Below are positions 47,408-52,455 of a stretch of DNA of 52,455 bases, piece after piece. This stretch comes from JBBPZA01 sp038199375. Lineage in GTDB: Bacteria > Actinomycetota > Thermoleophilia > Solirubrobacterales > Solirubrobacteraceae. The stretch's first letter is position 1. Each line of letters opens with the position of its first letter. The notes beneath the pieces are model-generated. The model saw only the letters and a list, made by a program, of their open reading frames with translations, made no database searches and was not told the DNA's origin. The position numbers were made by a program, and so were the translations under genes. Location of the stretch: positions 1 through 52,455 of the forward strand of contig JBBPZA010000053.1 in assembly GCA_038199375.1 (NCBI GenBank). The letters run 5' to 3'.

Positions 47408-47846
47408 CGGCGTGCTCCTTGAGCCCTTCTGCAGCGTTGCCGAGCAGGAAGTCGCGGACCTTGCCCTCGGCGGGCCCTCGCAGGAGCATCCCGAGCATGC
47501 GGCCGGGCTCGGCGGCGAGCGCATAGGTCGCGCGGGTCCGCCCCTCGCCCAGGTCCTCGAAGGACCACGAGCCCTCCAGGGACTTCATCTCGCCCTTCTC
47601 CTGGACCCACTCGATGCTCTCGGGCGGCTGGTAGGAGAAGCGCAACGTGGCGCGCACCGACTTGACCTTCGCGTCTGACTCGGTCTCGACCAGCTCGGCG
47701 CGACCCTCGTCGTCGTGCTCGAGCACCTCGACGTCCTTGAGCGATCCCTGCCACTCGGGCGCGTGCTCGACGTCGGAGGCGATCTCGAAGCACCGCTCGA
47801 TCGGCGCGTCGATCTCCACGGTGCGCTCGCCGCTGATGGTTCCCAT
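47397..47846 (-). CDS. SRPBCC (START/polyketide cyclase-like) protein
   Basis: A 149-residue protein. ISGERTVEIDAPIERCFEIA, SDVEHAPEWQGSLKDVEVLE and LRGPAEGKVRDFLLGNAAEGL match the hydrophobic-pocket SRPBCC fold, which binds or transfers small hydrophobic ligands. There is no signal peptide. Ligand unknown. It is convergent with the 56-residue gene; the 3' end, including the stop codon, is duplicated downstream. Confidence 0.85.
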   Translation of the reverse strand: MGTISGERTVEIDAPIERCFEIASDVEHAPEWQGSLKDVEVLEHDDEGRAELVETESDAKVKSVRATLRFSYQPPESIEWVQEKGEMKSLEGSWSFEDLGEGRTRATYALAAEPGRMLGMLLRGPAEGKVRDFLLGNAAEGLKEHAEGG

Positions 47847-47880
47847 GCGCGCAACCCTACCCGGCTCCGAGCTTTAGGAC

Positions 47881-48370
47881 TCACGCAGGAATAACTGCGG
47901 GCTTGGATACCCGTCTCGCGGCGCTGAACGCCCGCGCGGCGTGCCCGTCGCGCTCGACGAGCCTCGGGGTCACGAGGCCGTACTCCGGCCGGGGGCGGAA
48001 GTCGACCTCGACCTCGAGGTCGCCCCCGATCGCCTCGGCGACGCGGACCATCGCATGGGGAGCCTCCATGCCGATCTCGTGCCCGCGCGCGCCCTGGGCC
48101 AGAGCGAGGGCCTCGGTGAGGCGCAGGCCCCGCCCTGCGCCTCCATGGTGGTCTCGAGCACCATCGTGCCGTCCAGATAGCGCCGGCGCGATGTGACCGA
48201 CCCCGTAGGTCGGATGCTGAAGTGGCCGCCGTCGGGATCGAGCAGCCGGGAGAACGCGCTGCTGGAGTCAAGGCGCGGAGACGGCCACCAGTCGACCGGC
48301 CCTCGTGGGACACGAGCGCGGCGGTCTGGCAGTCGCCGACCATCGCGTAGTCGGCGATTCTCGGCTCCAC
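47881..48370 (-). pseudogene. GH15-family glucoamylase/trehalase-like N-terminal remnant
   Basis: The minus-strand text from GTG 48370 reads VEPRIADYAMVGDCQTAALV, the start of GH15-type proteins (IxDYxLIGDxxTAALV). After a one-base shift it continues GGHFSIRPTGSV, SRRRYLDGTMVLETT and, after another, EVEVDFRPRPEYG to TGA at 47881. It retains the beta-sandwich start but no catalytic toroid. Several shifts plus loss of most of the gene mark it as dead. Confidence 0.65.
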
Positions 48371-48375
48371 GGCGT

Positions 48376-48754
48376 CTAGAGCTGGTCCTCGCCCCAGGCG
48401 TAGGCGAGCTGGAGCCCCGCGGCCGCGGGGCTCCTCGGAGACCTCGCCCTGCCCCGAGCCGCCCTCGTAGCGCACGAAGGGCGCGCGGATGACGCTCGTG
48501 ACCTTGTCCTTGGCCAGCAGGCGGCTGACCTTGTGCGTCGCCACGCCCGCCAGCGCGATGTCGGCGGCGGAGAGCCGGTCGGAGAGCCGATCGGCCCGGT
48601 GCAGGGCGACGAGCGCGCCGCCCAGCGCGGCTCCGAAGCTCGCGGCGAGCCCGGCATAGGCGGCCAGCGGGCGATGCTCGTCGGCATAGCCCGCGAACGG
48701 GCCGAAACCTGCTCTCGCCCCCCCTTGGGCGTCACCGTTCTCCGTGCCGGACAT
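48376..48754 (-). pseudogene. DUF1360-like membrane protein, truncated
   Basis: From ATG 48754 the frame encodes FGAALGGALVALHRADRL and DIALAGVATHKVSRLLAKDK then VTSVIRAPFVRYEGG, the N-terminal half of DUF1360-family proteins (HKxSRLLAKDxVTxxxRAPF). It then crosses a 24-bp palindrome, shifts and ends at TAG 48376, without the CPFC-type helix region. It is joined to the GH15 remnant, apparently by deletion. Confidence 0.6.
48411..48434. repeat. 24-bp perfect palindrome inside the DUF1360 remnant
   Basis: The arms GGAGCCCCGCGG (48411-48422) and CCGCGGGGCTCC (48423-48434) are exactly complementary with no spacer. The palindrome lies where the DUF1360 frame breaks, so it may have been a deletion or replication-error hotspot. 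It could also act as a cruciform or mRNA hairpin. Confidence 0.7.
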
Positions 48755-48819
48755 GAGTGGCTCGATACCCGCGGCCGCCGCCCCAAATCTTTCAGGGCGG
48801 GAAACCGGCGCAGCCGCCT

Positions 48820-48950
48820 GCTAGCGTCTGGTCGTGCGGGCAGCCTTTGCCCGCGAGGTTCTTGTCTCGAGCGCTCCAGCGATCCGGGTCAGTCGAATCT
48901 CCCGAGTCGTCAGCGGCAGGCACGCACGCCGCCGCAGCTAGGAGTCTTGA
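48820..48950 (+). promoter_or_regulatory. Promoter box and hairpin leader of the DEAD-box helicase gene
   Basis: GCTAGCGT (48820-48827) is followed 8 nt later by a strong hairpin GCGGGCA-GCCTT-TGCCCGC and a leader ending in CTAGGAG 7 nt before ATG 48951. The box and a nearby GC-rich hairpin match the layout in front of the cold-shock gene (46839), 117 versus 123 nt from the start codon. This suggests a shared cold or stress promoter, which is an inference. Confidence 0.5.
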
Positions 48951-50150
48951 ATGTCTACGCAGTCCTTCGCCGATCTCGGCGTGTCAAACGCGGTGGTCGA
49001 CGCCCTCGACGCCCGCGGCATCGCCACCCCCTTTCCCGTCCAGCGCCTGGTCATCGGCGACGTGCTCGCCGGCCGCGACGTGCTGGTCAAGTCGCCCACC
49101 GGGTCGGGCAAGACGCTGGCCTTCGGCGTCCCGATGGTCGATCGCCTCAAGGCCGACGGCCCGCGGCCCGCGGCGCTGATCCTTGCCCCCACCCGCGAGC
49201 TGGCCAGCCAGATCGTCGACGAGCTCTACACCGTCTGCCACGCCCGGGCGCTCTCGATCGCCGCGGTCTACGGCGGGACGAGCATCGAGCGCCAGAGCCG
49301 CGCCGCGCGCAAGGCGCACATCCTCGTCGCCACCCCCGGCCGCCTCGAGGACCTGATCGCCCGCCGAGCGGTCTCGCTCGCGCAGGTGAGCTTCCTCGTG
49401 CTCGACGAAGCCGACCGGATGCTCGACATGGGCTTCCGCCCTCCGGTCGACCGGATCGTCGGGCAGATTCCCGGCCGCCGCCAGACCCTGTTCTTCTCGG
49501 CCACCCTTCACGGCGAGGTCGGGCGGCTCGCCGACCGCTACACCACCGACGCACGCCGACACGAGCATGCCGCCACCGAGGCGCAGCGCGGCGACGTCCA
49601 GCATCGCTTCGTGCCCGTTCGCCACGAGGCCAAGCTCGACGAGCTGGTACGGGAGCTCAAGAGCGCCCGCCCCGGCCGCACGCTGGTCTTCGTGCGCACC
49701 AAGCGCGGCGCCGACCGCCTGGTCAAGCGCCTCAACGCACAGGGCCTGGCCGCCGTGGCGATGCACGGCGACAAGTCCCAGTCCCAGCGCGAAAAGGCCC
49801 TCTCCCGCTTCGAACAGGGAGGCGTCGACACGTTGGTGGCCACCGACGTGGCCGCCCGCGGGCTCGACGTGGAGGGCATCACCCACGTGATCAACTTCGA
49901 CGCGCCCGAGGACCACGAGGGCTACGTCCACCGCGTCGGTCGCACCGGCCGCGCGGGCGCCACCGGGGTGGGCATCACCTTCGTCCTCGCCGACCAGGCC
50001 TCCGACGTCCAGAAGATCGCCGCCGCGCTGTCCCTCCAGTCGGAGTTCGGCCTGTCCGGGCTCGCGATCGCGCCTTCTCGTCCGGCCTCGCAGGGGAGCC
50101 GCCGCGCCGCCGCCTCGCGCGGCGGCCGTGCCCGCTCGCGCCGCCGCTGA
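48951..50150 (+). CDS. DEAD-box ATP-dependent RNA helicase
   Basis: A 399-residue helicase core. The Q motif is at FPVQ (28-31), motif I PTGSGKT at 49-55, PTRELA at 81-86, DEAD at 153-156, SAT, then HRVGRTGRAG. The C-terminal extension is short and basic (SRGGRARSRRR), fitting RhlE-like helicases. These unwind short RNA duplexes in ribosome assembly and mRNA decay, often under cold stress. The leader shares a promoter-like box with the cold-shock gene. Confidence 0.95.
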   Translation: MSTQSFADLGVSNAVVDALDARGIATPFPVQRLVIGDVLAGRDVLVKSPTGSGKTLAFGVPMVDRLKADGPRPAALILAPTRELASQIVDELYTVCHARALSIAAVYGGTSIERQSRAARKAHILVATPGRLEDLIARRAVSLAQVSFLVLDEADRMLDMGFRPPVDRIVGQIPGRRQTLFFSATLHGEVGRLADRYTTDARRHEHAATEAQRGDVQHRFVPVRHEAKLDELVRELKSARPGRTLVFVRTKRGADRLVKRLNAQGLAAVAMHGDKSQSQREKALSRFEQGGVDTLVATDVAARGLDVEGITHVINFDAPEDHEGYVHRVGRTGRAGATGVGITFVLADQASDVQKIAAALSLQSEFGLSGLAIAPSRPASQGSRRAAASRGGRARSRRR

Positions 50151-50211
50151 GGCCTCGCCCGCACGTGATGCCCGTCGCTACCTCCACCCCGCTGCCGAGG
50201 CCGGCCGCCTG

Positions 50212-52056
50212 ATGCCCGTCGGCCGCGAGGACCTTCGCAACGTCGCGATCGTCGCCCACGTCGACCACGGCAAGACGACGCTGGTCGACGCGATGCTCTG
50301 GCAGTCCGGCGCCTTCCGCGCCAACCAGGACGTCGCCGACCGGGTGATGGACTCGATGGACCTCGAGCGCGAGAAGGGCATCACGATCCTGGCCAAGAAC
50401 ACCGCGGTCCGCCATCGCGGCGTCAAGCTCAACATCGTCGACACCCCGGGCCACGCGGACTTCGGCGGCGAGGTGGAGCGGGGCATCACGATGGTCGACG
50501 GCGTGCTCCTGCTCGTCGACGCCAGCGAGGGGCCCCTCCCCCAGACGCGCTTCGTGCTGCGCAAGGCGCTCGAGGCGCGCCTGCCGGTGATCCTGGTCGT
50601 CAACAAGGTCGACCGCCCGGATGCCCGGATCACCGAGGTCGTCGACGAGGTCTACGAGCTCTTCCTCGACCTCGACGCCGACGAGGAGCAGATCGAGTTC
50701 CCGATCGTCTACACCAACGCCCGGGCCGGCTGGGCCTCGCTGGACGAGGACGAGACGGGAACCGATCTCGACCCGCTGATGGACCTGCTGCTCGAGCGGA
50801 TCCCCGCCCCGGCCTACGAGCCCGAGCATCCTCTGCAGGCGCACGTGACCAACCTCGACGCCTCCCCCTACGTCGGGCGCCTTGCGCTGTGCCGCGTGCA
50901 CCACGGCACCATCCGGCGCGGTCAGGCCATCGCCTGGTGCCGGGCCGACGGCTCCGTCGCGCGCGCCCTGGTCGGCGAGCTCTACGTGACCGAGGCGCTC
51001 GATCGGGTCGAGGCGACCGAGGCGGGGCCGGGCGAGATCATCGCCGTGGCCGGGATCCCCGAGATCACCATCGGCGAGACGCTCGCCGATCCCGAGGATG
51101 CGCGACCGCTTCCGGTCATCACCGTCGATGAGCCCTCGCTCTCGGTCACGATCGGGATCAACACCTCGCCGCTGGCCGGCCAGGACGGATCGAAGCTCAC
51201 CGCCCGCCAGCTTCGCGCGCGCCTCGAGCAGGAGCTCGTCGGCAACGTCTCGCTGCGGGTGCATGACACCGAGCTTCCCGACCGCTGGGAGGTCCAGGGG
51301 CGCGGCGAGCTCCAGCTCGCGATCCTCGTCGAGCTCATGCGCCGCGAGGGCTTCGAGCTGACCGTCGGCCAGCCCCAGGTCGTCACCCGGGAGATCGAGG
51401 GGAAGCTCCACGAGCCGGTCGAGCGCCTCGCCATCGACGTGCCCGAGGACTACGTCGGCGTCGTGACCCAGCTGCTCGCCCTGCGCAAGGGCTCGCTCGA
51501 GCAGATGGTCAACCATGGCACGGGGCGGGTGCGCATGGACTACCTCGTCCCCGCACGCGGGCTGATCGGCTTTCGCACCGAGTTCCTCACCGAGACCCGC
51601 GGCACCGGCCTCATCCACCACGTCTTCGACCGCTGGTCGCCGTGGGCCGGGGACCTGCGCACGCGCCCCACGGGTGCGTTGGTCGCCGACCGCCCCGGCA
51701 CCACCGCCCAGTTCGCGCTGATGAACCTCCAGGAGCGCGGGACCCTCTTCGTCGGCCCCGGCGAACAGGTCTACGAAGGCATGATCGTCGGCGAGAACGC
51801 CCGCTCGGACGACCTCGACGTCAACCCGGTCAAGGAGAAGCACCTCACCAACATCCGCTCCTCGACATCCGACGTCCTCGTCCGCCTCGTCCCCCACCGC
51901 GAGCTCTCGCTCGACCAGGCCTTCGAGTTCCTGCGCGAGGACGAGTGCATCGAGGTCACCCCCGCCGCCGTCCGGCTGCGCAAGGTAGCCCTCGACAAGC
52001 TCACCCGCACCAAGGCGGCCCGGCGCAGCCGCGAGCGGGCGGCGGCCTCGGCCTAG
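50212..52056 (+). CDS. typA: TypA/BipA translational GTPase
   Basis: A 614-residue ribosome-associated GTPase. G1 AHVDHGKT is at 15-22, G3 DTPGHADFGGE near 80, G4 NKVD near 134. The C-terminal domain shows RGLIGFRTEFLTETRGTG. BipA assists large-subunit assembly and translation of specific mRNAs under stress, including cold. ATG 50212 gives the conserved start (REDLRNVAIVAHVDH); longer frames lack homology. It follows the DEAD-box gene after 61 bp, so the two may be cotranscribed. Confidence 0.95.
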   Translation: MPVGREDLRNVAIVAHVDHGKTTLVDAMLWQSGAFRANQDVADRVMDSMDLEREKGITILAKNTAVRHRGVKLNIVDTPGHADFGGEVERGITMVDGVLLLVDASEGPLPQTRFVLRKALEARLPVILVVNKVDRPDARITEVVDEVYELFLDLDADEEQIEFPIVYTNARAGWASLDEDETGTDLDPLMDLLLERIPAPAYEPEHPLQAHVTNLDASPYVGRLALCRVHHGTIRRGQAIAWCRADGSVARALVGELYVTEALDRVEATEAGPGEIIAVAGIPEITIGETLADPEDARPLPVITVDEPSLSVTIGINTSPLAGQDGSKLTARQLRARLEQELVGNVSLRVHDTELPDRWEVQGRGELQLAILVELMRREGFELTVGQPQVVTREIEGKLHEPVERLAIDVPEDYVGVVTQLLALRKGSLEQMVNHGTGRVRMDYLVPARGLIGFRTEFLTETRGTGLIHHVFDRWSPWAGDLRTRPTGALVADRPGTTAQFALMNLQERGTLFVGPGEQVYEGMIVGENARSDDLDVNPVKEKHLTNIRSSTSDVLVRLVPHRELSLDQAFEFLREDECIEVTPAAVRLRKVALDKLTRTKAARRSRERAAASA

Positions 52057-52335
52057 CGGGCTCCGCCCGCCGTTGGGGGCGCTCGTCGGGGGCGGGAATG
52101 CGCGGCGCCCTCTCCCCAGATAAACGGGATGCGACGCGCCTGGGCTGCTGTCCCCGCCCACCTCTCAAGGGCGAGCGGCCGAGTGTTATCGACCGCGCGG
52201 GTTTCGACCGTGTCGGCTCTGCCCACGGGCGTCGGGCCGCCCTCGGGCGAGCGACACGTTTGCGTTTGCTGTAACGTCAGAAGGTGTTTTGGAACCCGCG
52301 GTGGTCGCGAAGTGGTAATCGTTCAGTCCCCCCGC
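52057..52335. other. Intergenic region with putative IS66-type end
   Basis: About 280 bp after typA. A GC-rich imperfect hairpin lies just after the stop (GGGCTCCGCCCG region, 52058 onward). GTAACGTCAGAAGG at 52271 onward could be the terminal inverted repeat of an IS66-type element, which often starts GTAA. No gene is seen. Confidence 0.4.
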
Positions 52336-52455
52336 TCAAAGGAGCGTGGGCAGCGGGTCGCCGCGGGGGTGGGCGGTGAGGAGTTCGCTGAGGTAGGTGT
52401 AGAGCGAGCGGCCTTGCAGCCGGCAGGTGACCGAGGCGGACAGGGCGCGCTCGAC
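52336..52455 (-). CDS. IS66-family transposase, C-terminal part
   Basis: The minus-strand frame enters at the right edge and ends at TGA 52336-52338. Its 39 codons read VERALSASVTCRLQGRSLYT then YLSELLTAHPRGDPLPTLL, the conserved end of IS66 (TnpC) transposases (TCRLQGRSLxxYL-x-GDPxPxLL). The rest of the element lies outside the window. A GTAA-type end at 52271 agrees. Confidence 0.75.
   Translation of the reverse strand, partial: VERALSASVTCRLQGRSLYTYLSELLTAHPRGDPLPTLL

Noticed and set aside
49975..52161. A 728-codon open frame antisense to typA
   Set aside because: TypA has all GTPase motifs on the + strand; the antisense frame has none.
1..52455. CRISPR array, rRNA or tRNA genes
   Set aside because: No regularly spaced repeats and no rRNA or tRNA motifs were found on either strand.

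Overview
The window is GC-rich (about 70 percent by eye), densely coded DNA from an actinobacterium. Markers are opcA beside zwf, a fused transaldolase/glucose-6-phosphate isomerase, an InhA-like enoyl-ACP reductase, DivIVA-type coiled coils, DAP-type murE and many GTG/TTG starts. The gene content suggests class Thermoleophilia (Solirubrobacterales-like), but that is an inference. I found no rRNA, tRNA or CRISPR array.

Layout. 1-4.1 kb is an envelope/thiol cassette: ccdA (partial, divergent), lgt, a methyltransferase, a Met/Asp-rich exported peptide and a stand-alone murE. Three spaced palindromes of one design lie in front of lgt, the methyltransferase and murE. 4.2-9.6 kb holds small hypotheticals, two tandem paralogous proteins of about 580 aa and a membrane protein. 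9.9-11.8 kb is a toxin-like pair: a Fic protein and a VapC-like PIN protein whose antitoxin is reduced to a tail. 11.8-17.2 kb is a pentose-phosphate operon (tal-pgi, zwf, opcA). 17.3-33.5 kb is a mosaic of housekeeping genes (M23 peptidase, msrB, amidohydrolase, tatA, phosphotransferase, HhH-GPD protein, FKBP lipoprotein, msrA, DivIVA-like) broken up by gene remnants. 33.5-40.6 kb is a complete type II fatty-acid operon on the minus strand: fabD, fabH, fabG, acpP, fabF, carboxyltransferase, MaoC dehydratase, InhA-like reductase. 40.7-42.5 kb is an IS607-type element with an internally deleted recombinase and an apparently intact TnpB nuclease. 42.6-46.6 kb carries a NarL-type two-component system and a large exported beta-propeller protein. 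46.7-52.1 kb has a cold-shock protein, an SRPBCC protein, two fused pseudogenes, a DEAD-box helicase and the TypA/BipA GTPase. The window ends in the C-terminus of an IS66-type transposase.

Themes. (1) A putative regulon of BlaI/CopY-like operators links lipoprotein maturation, thiol redox and peptidoglycan synthesis. (2) The cold-shock gene and the DEAD-box helicase share an 8-bp promoter-like box and a hairpin leader of about 120 nt. (3) Four places look like deletion scars joining the remains of two neighbouring genes, and further truncated genes lie nearby. (4) Three genes have their 3' end, stop codon included, tandemly duplicated just downstream. (5) TnpB is kept while its recombinase is crippled, with strong hairpins where the guide RNA is expected.
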